From Skeletonema tropicum (Eukaryota; Bacillariophyta; Thalassiosirophyceae; Thalassiosirales; Thalassiosiraceae), in NCBI GenBank assembly GCA_037178625.1, contig JAWZXG010000025.1:62001-126000 (forward strand): a stretch of 64,000 bases of DNA, read 5' to 3'. Within the stretch, counting starts at the first letter, position 1. Each line of letters begins with the position of its first letter. The translations under genes were made by a program, and so were the position numbers. Shown here one piece after another: positions 10,760-22,557 of this stretch. The notes below the pieces were generated by a model. That model did not search any database, was not told the DNA's origin, and worked only from the letters and a program-made list of their open reading frames with translations.

Positions 10760-13700
10760 CTATATTGACAACTTCACATTAGACAGCGATTGATAAGGCG
10801 TTTTGTTAAGCCAACTGTTCGAAACATCATCGTCATTGCTGCTCATGCTCTTCCTGCTGTGTGCCATTGTTGTCATGTGATAGTCATAATCATCTGATGA
10901 GCCAAAGATTATCTTAATCACTGTAGATGATACAGGACAAGAGAGTTGCGTCGGCTTCTCCCCAAAGAAACGCTCATATGACTCTGACATCTTCTCGATG
11001 TATTTCTTGGGAGCTTGACACAGAACACCATCTTCATCACGGAAGTAGTCACATCCAAGCAGGAATTTGAGAGGCTCGGTTCCTTTCAATTTGAACTTGT
11101 ACTTCTTTTCTAGCGTTTCCGTAATCTTCATCGCGTCCCTAGATGCGATAGTCAAGTCATCCACGTAAGTCGCAATGTACTCGTAATACGAACCATCATT
11201 GGTGGGAACTGGGTACTTGGAGGTAGTTGAAGGTCTTGTGGAGCTAGCGGAAGAACCATTGCCACCTTCATCCTTGTTGTCACTGGGCCAAATAATAGAA
11301 CCATCCTTGCGATGCGCTCGCATCCAAATCTCAGGTTCTGCGGGACACTGAACGAAACCCATCTCTCTCAGGACGTCAGCAAAACGTTCATACCAGCGTA
11401 AACCTGAACTCTTGAGTCCGTAGAGTGCCTTAACAATAACAAGGATATGCCCCTCAAGATTCTGGAATTCGGGACCGGCAATAACATAGACCTTCTCCTT
11501 GGTGTATGCTTCGAGATACGCATTTCCCACATCCGTCTGATAGACTTGTAGCCCATTTAGCTCTGCAAGAAAGATGACGAAACGAATCCCACGGAGAGAA
11601 ACAACACCAGAGTAGACACTTTCAACGGGTGTATCGGTGAGATGGCCTCCAGCAACAACTCGGGACTTGTATCGACCGTCATGCTTCACCGCATACACAA
11701 AATGAAGAGTGATTCTCTTGTATCCTTCAGGAGGTCTACCCTTCGATCTATGGCCATAGTCCTTGAACGTCTTGTACTGGAACAGCTGCTCCTTCTCCAA
11801 TTCTTCACTCTTAAGCCACTTGTTGTTCTTGTTGATCCTATCCAACTCCATAGCTTCATCGTGATTGCGGGGAACTCGATGCCCGTACATGTAGACAGGA
11901 GCTGACTTGTGGGAGAGTCGCTTTGCGGCATTGATCATACGAATTAGTTTCTTCGCATTCTTGGCAGCGTTGCGCAGTCTCAAGCTTGGCCATATTTCAT
12001 CCCACTCCTCAACAAGGTTGTTGTCTCTGGCGTACTCAGCAACAATCCATCTATCCTTGATTGCAATATTGTAGACAGGTTCCAACGTCACCTCCCCAGA
12101 TTCCCACTCGATCAGAATCTTGGGCTTATCACTGCGCCTACATGGCTTCGTATGCCCCTTGATCTGCCTAAATCTCCAAGTACCATCCTCATTCTGTACT
12201 TGCTCCTCAATGAGTCCCAGCATATCGTTGTAATCAACAATCTCATCAAACTTTGCATCCCCAACACGGCATTTGAATTTGATCAGCTCAGGGTTGCTAT
12301 CTCGTTGCCCCTCGAAATCCTCAAGAATACCGACTATTTCAGCTCTGAAACGTTGCCCATCGTCGCGAGTTTTCAAAAGGACAGTCCTCCCCACAAGTTC
12401 ATCAGATTTCAGCTGGTTCAAGTTGGATGGCTTAGCTGATGGTTGGTTCTGATTGGGTTTCCCAGCGGTTGCTCCCCCATCTTCATCACTCTTCTTGCGA
12501 TTACGGCTGCGGCTACGGCTGTGTGGAGTAGTATTGGAAGAAGTAGAGGTTGCTTCCTTGTCGGTGGACTGGACTCGCCATCTTGGACTACGACGAAGTG
12601 GTGTTCCATCACGATTTGTGGCAGTTGTTGGAACTTCTGGACGAACTGTTGCTGGCTCAGTTGCATCCTCGGGAGAAGGCACAAACTCCTCAATAGTTGG
12701 GAAGGCATCATGCCATTGCTGATGAGTATCTCGCTGATCTGGATTGTTATGAGGTGGGATAGGTGATTTCTTGATATCATTCTCGTTCTCCGCTCGAATG
12801 CTCGACCGATAAAGGATGGAATGGGTCTCGGGGTTGTATACCATGAACGTCATACTGTGACCAACGGTCTCAGAGTATCCCAAGAAATGGCAAAGGATCT
12901 CGTTAGATTCCGAAGGAAAACCAGTTCCCATGTCTCTGTAGTTCTTGATATACACCACCTGCCAGAAACGAAAGCAAAGAAGCATGCTAATGTCAGGCGT
13001 TTGCCCAGTCAAGGCTTCATGAGGAGTCCTCCAACCCAAGTTTTCCCTCGCCGTGCGATTGTGGATGAACATAGCATACTTGATGATGAAAAAGATGGAT
13101 TCTGGAGGAGCGCCGGAGGTATTCAGGACCCAATTGCAATACTTCTTAAGTTCTTGGATGTACCGCTCTGCAATATTTTGATTTTGATGATGCGGTTCGG
13201 ACTGCCAGTCTTTAATCTGGAAGGCACGAAGAAGTTCCATGACCCTTGCACTAATTTCAGCCTTAGCCCTGTCAGGGATGAGCAGATCCATTGCTCCACG
13301 GTACCGAATTTCATCCTCAAGGCTCCCAGCAAATTGACCATCCGTAAGCATCCCATGAGCAGACATGTAGTAGCTACGTCGACCTATATAGAATTGACAG
13401 CAGCGATACCCTCCCCATGCTTCAATATCAAAGAAGACCGTGTCTGTACCGACAGCCTCGTGGCGGCGAAAGATGTTGCAAGCAGGAAAATGAGCCTTGC
13501 GCATGTCATAAAGACGACTAGCTTGCGGGATGGAATTATACCACTGGGTAGTAGACCGCATTGTGTGCACAACAACCTCACGGGGTGCATTGAGGAAGAA
13601 TGGACGAAGAGCATCATAATCACGAGCGTGCGCACGAGTCTCATGTACACCAACCACCTGCCCAGTAAGAAGCTCCCCATATTTCTCGACATCACGTAGG

Positions 13701-14361
13701 AGTCCAGGAATCATAGATGGAAATCCAAAATGTTCGTTGACGTTGACTGAGGGAATAATATCTTCCTCGACGGAGATGAGATCAGAGGCAGATGGAGCTT
13801 CATAGAAGGGGAATGGAGATTCTGGATCGGAGTGATGGGAGGATGCGGTGACATTCGCATCGCGGTGAAGAAACTCGCCAACAGCATTGAAGTTCTCAGC
13901 GTTGGGAAGAGGCTCGTTAGGTTGACGCTCATACCAAGTAGGATCGTCAGAGATGACAGAGTCGTGAACTGTAGGTCTCCAAGCCGTGTCAGCAGTCATG
14001 ACAACTTGTGGCAAATGCTCGAGTTCATCGTTGGTGAATGGACGGATGTTGAGATAGGCAAGGCCATCTTGAATATCCAAAGGAATGCGGTAACCGTCCT
14101 CAGTCTCAATGCACTGTCCACCACCAAAAGCAATAGATCTATCATCGACTGTATTCCCATAAGCTTCAAGTTGGATGCTCGAGTGAATACTGCGTCCTCT
14201 CCCCAATAGAGCGTACCGATGAAAGACCGCAATAACAGGACCTCGCTGAGTCAAAACAACACCACCGCAAGTGCCAATCGGCGTCTTAGCCAAGGTATGG
14301 TTGTCGAGGCCGGAAAGATCAACGTGGAGATTGGGAATCACGTTGATAACGCGAAGACTAT
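10760..14361 (-). pseudogene. Ty1/Copia pol, truncated (protease remnant, integrase, reverse transcriptase)
   Basis: A long minus-strand frame encodes Copia polyprotein in the order protease C-terminal part, integrase, reverse transcriptase, which is the Copia rather than Gypsy order. Integrase shows the D...D-x35-E triad (FFDIEAWGG, LIPDRAK, NQNIAERYIQ). The RT has the DVGNAYLEA and LVIVKALYGLK-type blocks and YVDD at about 11156-11167. The frame ends soon after WLNKTPYQS, so RNase H and the 3' LTR are missing. At its N-terminal side the frame continues open to 14361, where the helicase-bearing element starts. The DSGANGG-type protease active site lies on the far side of that insertion, in the gag frame (LADRGANGGVQGD). 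The family is secure, and the copy is non-functional because of both truncation and insertion. It matches diatom Copia elements as I remember them. Confidence 0.9.
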
Positions 14362-14503
14362 TAAACAGGGGCGCGCAGAATGGTGCGATAGTGGTGGCGT
14401 GCAGCGGTGTATGTGGCGGGTTCAGCGCGGGCCCTCGGGGCCTGTAAAGTATTGTGTCGTCATCTTGCTGTTGGCCATTTGCTGTGTGGCTTGTCAGTAG
14501 TCT

Positions 14504-14641
14504 TTATACAACGGAATTCGGCTATAAAGTTGCTCTGCAATGACGTTGGCCTTAATTGGTATAATTGTGCTGTGCACAATTTTACCAATTAGTCTCTTTA
14601 CAATAGAATACGGCTATAAAGTTGCTCTGCAATGACGTTGT
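14504..14641. repeat. Subterminal direct repeat and hairpin in the helicase-bearing element
   Basis: Two copies of a ~48-bp sequence containing GGCTATAAAGTTGCTCTGCA lie at about 14504-14551 and 14592-14641. Between them is an inverted repeat (AATTGGTATAATTGTGC, then TGCACAATTTTACCAATT) that can form a strong hairpin. Such subterminal structures commonly bind a transposition or replication protein. The same arrangement is present in copy 2. Confidence 0.7.
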
Positions 14642-15408
14642 CAATCTTTATCAATGTGAAAAGAAATGTCTTGAATGCAATAAGCCACGAAGTCCTTATT
14701 ACAAGCTAGGAGTTTTTCCAGATGATGGTAGTAAGCAATATAACCGAACTTTTATGATTCATTAATTACGAGTTTCGGTGGAGCTTAGCCACCTTCATCA
14801 GCGGTTCTAATTGCGTGGAGACAGGCCACAAAAAATTTGAATCAAAAGGTCTCAAGAATGAGAAAAGGCGTGGTAGCTGTCATTGTTCTAACGGTCGTAA
14901 GTTTTGTTGGCGTTTCGTGGGCGTGGGCCAGCGTACAAGGCATATCTTTTCCATCGGGGAGATCCAAAGTAGCGAGCAAATTACTTCCGGAACTTCAACT
15001 TGAAGTGTTGGGATTTTCCCCCCTCCTATCCCCGCTGAAATGCCCATTTTCATTGTCATTTAGATGCTATATCTTATGATTTAGATCTAAAAATCGCTTG
15101 ATTTGTGCTAAAAAGGACTTTTCCAGGCTAATTAAGTCAGATTGTCGATGAGCTTCTTCGTTCTTTCCGGTGTGCATCCCCGTCACCCTCTATTTTCTTA
15201 ATTTTTTCTCTGAGTGACGTGGTAAACTTCGTTACTTAAGGAATTAGTACACTTGATTCCAATCGTCTTACGTCACAAAGTACCAGAAGTCAGGTGTTGG
15301 CAAAATCCAATGAACAAAAAAGTATTTAAGTTCATGCAGCAAGTACTCAGGTCGACATTGGCTCAATTACATTATCTGCCGAGTCGTCTATTGATGCAAG
15401 TCTAAATA

Positions 15409-15590
15409 GACGCCGACGTTGGTTGCCGACGTGTTTGCATTTGAATAACTGCCGATCTTTGGCCACGTACTGATCAATACGTCAGTTCTTAACTCCACGT
15501 CGACGTCTTGTGTTGAGCTGAATCTTTTTGTCGACGTGTTGTCGATGTGTTGAACCACAAGATCTTGTGTTGCCGACGTAGCTTACGAAG
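15409..15590. promoter_or_regulatory. Cluster of CGACGT boxes upstream of the element's first gene
   Basis: At least five CGACGT cores (as CCGACGT or GTCGACGT) occur within 180 bp, about 180-360 bp upstream of the ATG at 15772. ACGT-core motifs are typical bZIP binding sites. Role inferred: the element's own promoter or enhancer. The same cluster is mirrored in copy 2 (about 23514-23695). Confidence 0.45.
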
Positions 15591-15771
15591 GAACTCGTTT
15601 ACTTCATGACGTGGTTGGTTATTGATTGCATTGTTCTCTGCTGATTATTGCGCTGGTGCGTTGGCGGCGGTTATGTAGGCAGTTTGTACGTTGTCGAGCC
15701 GTTCAACAGCTCTCATAAATTATGCATTGCATCATTTACATCATCACATTTCTACATTGTCCGAATAAATA

Positions 15772-16553
15772 ATGAAGTTTGGCAACACAAATCCAGTTAT
15801 ATCCACCGTTGGTAGTAATGGTAAGGGCTTCCGTGCCGTGCGGAATCGGAGCAATGTCGATGCACGTCTTACTTCGTCAGGGGTCAAGACTGCTGCTAAA
15901 CCGTCGGCTCCTGTCATTGCATTGAGCGTAACAGACATCAATTGGCGTTTGGTGCGTACCGACGATCGTATCTTCTTTCTGCTAGCGTCTGTTGCATTAG
16001 GCGATGGGTTTGACGTTGCCAAGTTGGAGAAGGAACAACTGCTCTTTTCTGCTCTTTCCGTCTTTGAAGTCGGGTCAATCAAGTACATCCTGAATGAACT
16101 GTCTGAACATTACCCGAATGTCCCAGTTGGTAAGACTGATTCTACTGACAAAGATGATCTGGTGTCTGCAGCGGTCAACTTCTTAATGTTTGCCGCTATT
16201 GCTCAGAAAGGAGGTACAAGCCAAGCGCCGTACACTTCAAATTGTGAGCATTTTTGGTAAGAGAGAAGGTTAAATTTCGTGTGGTTCAAAAGATTTTGGT
16301 ATTTTTGTTCATTGTACCGTTTTACAAATTCTGTCTTTCCTTTTTACTTACAAGTTTTTTTTTCAACCTTCAACTTCACACCAGTGATGAGAACGGGAAA
16401 CTTGTACTTGAAGACAAAACTCATTCGGGCTCCCGTGATCAACCTGTTCAAGATGATGATGAACCGGATTTGTCCGAGAAAGGTGCTGTCACGAAAAAGT
16501 CTAAACCGGTACCTGTCGGAGAGAAGGCCTCTCCTGATTCAACTATCATGTGA
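15772..16553 (+). CDS. Unknown protein of the helicase-bearing element (two exons), copy 1
   Basis: Exon 1 (15772-16256) begins MKFGNTNPVISTVGSNGKG and contains a predicted helical region with LVRTDDRIFFLLASVALGDG. A GT-AG intron (GTAAGA at 16257 to CACACCAG at 16384, 128 nt) joins it in frame to exon 2, which starts with DENGKLVLEDK and is acidic and basic in turn, ending at TGA 16551-16553. Without splicing, the frame stops immediately after exon 1. I do not recognise the family. It lies upstream of, and co-oriented with, the helicase fragment. The donor-like GTGAGT at the end of exon 2 (16550) could also splice further into the helicase exons, making one longer protein; splicing to 16723 would stay in frame. 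Copy 2 carries an intron about 18 bp shorter but the same exons. Confidence 0.6.
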
Positions 16554-16672
16554 GTTTATTTTGTGTGCATGTGCACTGCCGCACTAAGTATCGCTTGCTT
16601 ATTGAATCATTTTAGTATAATCGATCACTGAACAATTTTACCTAATAAACAAATGCAACTGCCTACGTAGAC

Positions 16673-17758
16673 ATGCTGATCAAAACACACGAACGACTGA
16701 AAGTACCAATAGCTAGGCTCAGGTGTCAATTCAGCAGCAGGATGGCGGGCAATAACACAGCATACCAGTCGCACTTTTACGGCAGGAGGCTATTCTACAC
16801 CTTTGATGTGTGCGTAGGTGCACATGTTTGCTTGGAGTCAGCCAACATCGATCCCAACTCAGGATTGTACGTCTCAGCTATTGGGGTAGTTGTCGAGATC
16901 GTTTACGATAAGGATCGCTCCGTTGGACCAAACGGTAAAGGTGAGGTTAGCCTACCGAAGTACATTGTTGTGGATTTCCCTACATACAAACCACCACCAG
17001 GCGAGGACCCATGGGACAAGAACAACCCAACGGTGAGTAAAAGTTGACACACGAAAGACACAAGACAATTGCCACTCTCTGCGAAAACACTACTAACTCA
17101 TTTCATACTGATACAAATGCATCCTACCCCAACTTATTGCGCACAGCACGTGCCAATCCCACCCTACGAGCAGATTTGCAACAGAGGATGCTGCACCGCA
17201 TTATTCATGCCATTGCAAATTGCCTACGCCATCACCATCCACCGCTGTCAAGGACTCGAAGCTGGATTCGACAAAGGAGACCGCTGGAACCGCATGATAA
17301 TAGATCCAGCAGATGAGTTGTGGGAGATTAGCAAGTTTCTTGGAACAATGTACGTGGCTACCAGCAGAGGCAAAACACTTGGCTCCAAAGATCAAGCATA
17401 CCCGTCGGACAGTGCCATATACTGGACCGGAAGCAACATTTCAACGAACCGATTAAAAAATTGCAAGAGAAAGCAAAATGGCCAGTTCTGCGAATCGTAC
17501 AAGAAGCGAGCAAATTGGGTGAAATACTTGGAGGGGAAGGCAGAAGAGTCGAAGACAAGGTATAGCAAGAGAAAGTTGGAAGAAATCACAGAAACATCGT
17601 ACGCAGCAGCAATCAAGGGCAATTTCATCAAAGACAGGACAGACCTGACAACCAGGATTACCAACATCATAACCAACCCGAACAAGAAGTGGAAAGAAGC
17701 GAAGAAGGATCATGAAATCCCAAGTGATTACTTCGCAGGATCTTCATCTGGTGATTAG
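16673..17758 (+). CDS. PIF1-like helicase C-terminal fragment (two exons), copy 1
   Basis: Exons 16673-17032 and 17147-17758 join across a 114-nt intron (GTGAGT...GCACAG, phase 0) to give 323 residues. Exon 1 has the PIF1/Helitron-helicase block DVCVGAHVCLESANIDPNSG followed by a GVVVEIVYD strand. Exon 2 has the motif V and VI equivalents, AITIHRCQG and MYVATSRGKT. The Walker A, Walker B and other N-terminal helicase motifs are absent, so on its own this cannot be an active helicase. It may instead be the 3' part of a longer spliced gene or a captured fragment. Copy 2 differs by a 4-bp deletion that changes its C-terminus. The family assignment rests on motif order and wording; the role in mobility is inferred. 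Confidence 0.7.
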
Positions 17759-18279
17759 TAAAATTGATCACTGCACAGTTTTACAAAACAGACACTTTCT
17801 CAACACAAAGAATACAACAACTCAATTAAGCGTCTGCATCTGGTGATCAGTAAAACATCTGCAAGCGCACGATTCGATATATCAAGCACAGTTTTACAAA
17901 AAGACATTTTCTCGCGACGAAGAAAGACAAAAACTAAATCGACTAACGCCCGTGTAAAACCTGTATTTCTTTCTCGTACAGACCGATTTAGATGCTCAAA
18001 AAGCGCATCTAGTACAGTCAATTTCTCGCTTTCAACAGGTACTTCTTGCTTTCTACATAGGAACACATACAGATCCTACGCCGGTAGTCTCTACCGAGGA
18101 CTCTACGTGTCCCTAAAGTAAACCTTCTCACTAAAAAACACATGTACTGATTCCTACCTATAACTCTGTAGAATAATGGGGGTGAAAAATAATGAATTTT
18201 CCCACCTGTAATAGAAGGGCACCTGCGGCCCCCTATTACGCTGCTCTGCACTCCATGAACGGGGGCCCCGAGGGCCGAT

Positions 18280-19852
18280 CACCTTGGACACCTCCATTAG
18301 CGCCTCTGTCTGCAAGATCACCCTTCCTAGTGTGATGCTTACTCCTTGACACACGGTAAGTGGCATTGTCATCACCTGCATCTGGCTCACGGAAGTCATC
18401 ATCAGTGGACGTGTCATCAGAGAGGGCCTCAGAGCTATCTTCATCATGAGAAACCTCAGTGGAATGAACATGGTAGCGAATAGCCTCCCCATCTGCAGAC
18501 ATCTCGGAAACACCGTCGCCATCAGTAGGGCTAGTCTCGTGAGTGTTTTGCCAATTATCAAGAACTTTGGAGCCAGTACATGCAATATTGTAGGGAACGG
18601 GAGACGAATCCTGGACTGACGGTACAAGTAGACTGACAACTTCACCATTGGCAGACATGACATCATGATAATCAAACTTCAATCTAACTCTAGGATCGGA
18701 CTTCTTGTAGACTCCAGCATAGCGACCGTTACCTCCCCCAGACCCGCCGGATCCACTAGCACTGATTTGGGACGGAATACTGCTTCCACTGTTGCTGCCG
18801 CGGCTGCTGCTGCTGCTTCCACCACTGCTGCCACCACCACCACCACCGCCACCATAGGGCTTCTTCTTCTTCTTCTTCTTCTTGTGTGATGAAGACGAAG
18901 AGGAGGGGCTGTGATGAGACTGCCCATGCAAACCAGAGGAGCGTTGTGAGTGGTGTGAATGCGAACCGCTGGTAGATCCAAAATTCAGCGGACCAAATGG
19001 AATGCTGGTGAAGCCAGAAGAAAGATTACCCATAGTGGTTGGGTGATTATCCACTGAATTGCTGCCCAAACTAAGGTTATCCCCATCCAAACTAAAGTTA
19101 TCCCCACCATCGATCGTACCAAGGAATCTGGAATTGTCTTTGAGCGAATGCCGAGAACCAGATGCCTTCGAAATTGTTCCTTCACGATCAGGATTTGTCA
19201 TCACACTGCTACCGCCATAGGCCCTATCCCGCAATATGTCTGCTTCAGCCTCCGCGGAAAGAACCTCTGCGTGTGCCTTGCGCTCTTCGAGTTCAAGTAG
19301 CCTGAACTTGACAGCGTGTTCGCGTGCAAGGCTGTTCGAAAACGATTGGAATGGGGGGTTGGCATCGCAATAGTTGCAGAATTCGATGTAACCATGACTT
19401 TGAATATCCACCAATCCAGTATTGAGTGGTCCATGCTCGATTTGCAATTCATTGACATACGATAAGCTATGGATCATCCGTTTCTTCCAGAAGTAGCTGA
19501 TGGCACTGGCATCACCACCACAATTCCCATCATCGTCATCTTGATATGAGTCGTTCCGATTCTTAACAGAGTTAACTTCGTCCAGATTCTCAATGAAAGC
19601 GACGTAATCGTACCAACTCTTGATACCTCCTTTTACGAAGACGCTGAGAATGTAAGTGTGGCGTTGAAACCACTCATTCTTGAGGTGAATAAATCTCTTC
19701 CGTAGGATCTCCTTGTTCGGTGAATAAGACGACATCGTTGTATCTAATTCGACGACAGGTAGGACGGGGGATGATGATGATGAGACTGCAACTAGGTTTT
19801 GAACTGTCAACAAGAGCAGCAATAACACTACGTTAGTGATTAGAGCCCTCAT
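18280..19852 (-). pseudogene. Copia gag and protease N-terminus, cut by the helicase-bearing element
   Basis: A minus-strand frame runs from an ATG at 19852 into the inserted element, where it terminates at 18236. It has a Leu-rich hydrophobic N-terminus, a helical region (SNSLAREHAVKFRLLELEER), a Ser/Lys/Gly low-complexity middle, and at its end LADRGANGGVQGD. This resembles the DSGANGG active-site block of Copia-type aspartic proteases, here with Arg in place of Ser. Because the remainder of the protease is at the start of the pol frame at 14.36 kb, gag and pol were one element before the insertion. The gag assignment is from position and this block; the signal-like N-terminus is unusual for Gag. 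Confidence 0.65.
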
Positions 19853-20124
19853 AGTTGATAAGTTACAGTTGAGGATCGTTCCTCTAGGGTGGATTCACGT
19901 CCGCGACAGGTCTGTGGCCGGTTTAATGGCTCACTCGTGAAGCTCTATCTACTCATATAGTTGACTAGATGGGTAGATCTTTTTCCAAACTCCCGGTCGT
20001 CCGGGTTGGCGACGACAATAACAGACGAGTAGAAAGGAACAGCGTTGCTCACTTTGCTTACTCGATGAAGTACCGGTGCTCAGTAAATCAGCCAAATTGG
20101 TTGAAAGACAGAACAAACGATACC

Positions 20125-20326
20125 TGTTAATCTCTTAATCACTGTAGATGATACAGGACAAGAGAGTTGCGTAGTAATAGCAGGTTGTGTTCTTCTACGG
20201 AGAAGACAGCACGTTGTCGACAAACGACGTCTTTATGTTTATTTTTCTTTCCTTTATTGTGAGAAGAACGATGGAATCGCTCCTAACGCAATCTCTATCT
20301 ACATAGACCGTATGTTACCCCTAACA
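20125..20326 (-). repeat. Candidate short LTR (TGTTA...TAACA)
   Basis: This 202-bp segment starts TGTTAATCTC and ends CCCCTAACA, giving 5-bp terminal inverted repeats typical of LTRs. It lies upstream of the gag frame in the correct place for a 5' LTR of the minus-strand Copia. On the gag side the minus strand continues GGTATC, resembling the tRNA-Met primer site of Copia elements. TACC flanks both ends, so a solo LTR with a 4-bp duplication is an alternative. It contains a 39-bp piece (20134-20172) identical to part of pol (10913-10951). Confidence 0.5.
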
Positions 20327-20399
20327 TACCATAACTGTAAGAATCCGTAAATACACGAAATATCATTTCCTGTGTCAGATTATAATAAAATGTGAAGCA

Positions 20400-20835
20400 C
20401 ACGCGTATTGACGACGATGGATACGATTTGGAAGAATGAAGAGCTGCCGGCCAGCCCACACTGGACCTCTCAGATCAGCCACGAGACTGCAGCATCGCTT
20501 CTACGTAAGCTATCCATCTGAGCAGTGCCCATGTGCTTGTGTCCTATCGCCACAAACTATAATGAGCCACTAGAAGCGGCTCATGCGCGTATTGACGACG
20601 ATAAATACGATTTGGAAGAATGAAGAGCTGCCAGCCAGCCCACACTGGACCTCTCAGATCAGCCATGAGACTTAAGTTTCGCATCTACGTAAGCTATCCA
20701 TCTGAGCAGTGCCCATGTGCTTGTATCCTATCGCCACGAACTATAATGAGCCACTAGAAAAGGCTCATGCGCGTATTGACGACGATAAATACGATTTGGA
20801 CGAATGTTGAGCTGCTGGCCAGCTGACACAGGCTA
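20400..20835. repeat. Outlying units of the ~180-bp tandem repeat
   Basis: About 2.4 units of the same repeat that forms the array at 25.1-28.0 kb, recognisable by GCGCGTATTGACGACGAT and CGGCCAGCCCACACTGGA. The last unit is cut off at the border of element copy 2 at 20836. Confidence 0.85.
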
Positions 20836-21268
20836 ATCGGCCCTCGGGGCCCCCGTTCATGGAGTGCAGAGCAGCGTAATAGGGGGCCGCAGGTGCCCTT
20901 CTATTACAGGTGGGAAAATTCATTATTTTTCACCCCCATTATTCTACAGAGTTATAGGTAGGAATCAGTACATGTGTTTTTTAGTGAGAAGGTTTACTTT
21001 AGGGACACGTAGAGTCCTCGGTAGAGACTACCGGCGTAGGATCTGTATGTGTTCCTATGTAGAAAGCAAGAAGTACCTGTTGAAAGCGAGAAATTGACTG
21101 TACTAGATGCGCTTTTTGAGCATCTATATCGGTCTGTACGAGAAAGAAATACAGGTTTTACACGGGCGTTAGTCGATTTAGTTTTTGTCTTTCTTCGTCG
21201 CGAGAAAATGTCTTTTTGTAAAACTGTGCTTGATATATCGAATCGTGCGCTTGCAGATGTTTTACTGA

Positions 21269-22438
21269 TCACCAGATGCAGACGCTTAATTGAGTTGTTG
21301 TATTCTTTGTGGTGAGAAAGTGTCTGTTTTGTAAAACTGTGCAGTGATCAATTTTACTAATCACCAGATGAAGATCCTGCGAAGTAATCACTTGGGATTT
21401 CATGATCCTTCTTCGCTTCTTTCCACTTCTTGTTCGGGTTATGATGTCAGTAATCCTGGTTGTCAGGTCTGTCCTGTCTTTGATGAAATCGCCCTTGATT
21501 GCTGCTGCGGATGATGTTTTTGTGATTTCCTCTAACTTTCTCTTGCTATACCTCGTCTTCGACTCTTCTGCCTTCCCCTCCAAGTATTTCACCCAATTTG
21601 CTCGCTTCTTGTACGATTCGCAGAACTGGCCATTTTGCTTTCTCTTGCAATTTTTTAATCGGTTCGTTGAAATGTTGCTTCCGGTCCAGTATATGGCACT
21701 GTCCGACGGGTATGCTTGATCTTTGGAGCCAAGTGTTTTGCCTCTGCTGGTAGCCACGTACATTGTTCCAAGAAACTTGCTAATCTCCCACAACTCATCT
21801 GCTGGATCTATTACCATGCGGTTCCAGCGGTCTCCTTTGTCGAATCCAGCTTCGAGTCCTTGACAGCGGTGGATGGTGATGGCGTAGGCAATTTGCAATG
21901 GCATGAATAATGCGGTGCAGCATCCCCTGTTGCAAATCTGCTCGTAGGGTGGGATTGGCACGTGCTGTGCGCAATAAGTTGGGGTAGGATGCATTTGTAT
22001 CAGTATGAAATGAGTTAGTAGTGTTTTCGCAGAGAGTGGCAATTGTCTTGTGTCTTTCGTGTGTCAACTTTTACTCACCGTTGGGTTGTTCTTGTCCCAT
22101 GGGTCCTCGCCTGGTGGTGGTTTGTATGTAGGGAAATCCACAACAATGTACTTCGGTAGGCTAACCTCACCTTTACCGTTTGGTCCAACGGAGCGATCCT
22201 TATCGTAAACGATCTCGACTACTACCCCAATAGCTGAGACGTACAATCCTGAGTTGGGATCGATGTTGGCTGACTCCAAGCAAACATGTGCACCTACGCA
22301 CACATCAAAGGTGTAGAATAGCCTCCTGCCGTAAAAGTGCAACTGGTATGCTGTGTTATTGCCCGCCATCCTGCTGCTGAATTGACACCTGAGCCTAGCT
22401 ATTGGTACTTTCAGTCGTTCGTGTGTTTTGATCAGCAT
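21269..22438 (-). CDS. PIF1-like helicase C-terminal fragment, copy 2
   Basis: Exons 22438-22079 and 21964-21269 mirror copy 1, with the same 114-nt intron and the same helicase blocks (AITIHRCQG, MYVATSRGKT). A 4-bp deletion after ITDIIT (loss of CAAC relative to copy 1) shifts the frame, so the last 60 or so residues differ and the product is 351 rather than 323 residues. Whether copy 1 or copy 2 has the ancestral C-terminus cannot be told from these two sequences. Confidence 0.65.
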
Positions 22439-22557
22439 GTCTACGTAGGCAGTTGCATTTGTTTATTAGGTAAAATTGTTCAGTGATCGATTATACTAAA
22501 ATGATTCAATAAGCAAGCGATACTTAGTGCGGCAGTGCACATGCACACAAAATAAAC

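Larger units (their letters stand above)
14362..18279 (+). mobile_element. 3.9-kb element carrying a PIF1-like helicase fragment, copy 1, inserted in Copia gag-pol
   Basis: This block recurs, inverted and nearly identical, at 20836-24749. Its limits are where the two copies diverge: TAAACAGGGG on one side and GGGCCGAT on the other. A 13-bp GC-rich sequence, GGCCCTCGGGGCC, sits 68 bp inside the left end (14430-14442), and its reverse complement lies at the right end (18264-18276). The element thus has asymmetrically placed inverted repeats, and each can itself form a short hairpin. It interrupts the Copia protease reading frame: removing it joins GVQGD to SLRVINV in frame. No convincing target duplication longer than AT is seen. 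Read from the right end it begins TC, as Helitrons do, but no CTRR terminus is visible. It encodes a C-terminal PIF1-type helicase fragment and an unknown protein. The class is unresolved, possibly Helitron/Helentron-like. Confidence 0.8.

Noticed and set aside
20846..21097. Frames identical to those at 18018-18251 on the opposite strand
   Set aside because: They are the same non-coding end of the helicase-bearing element in its two copies. Duplication, not selection, explains the identity.
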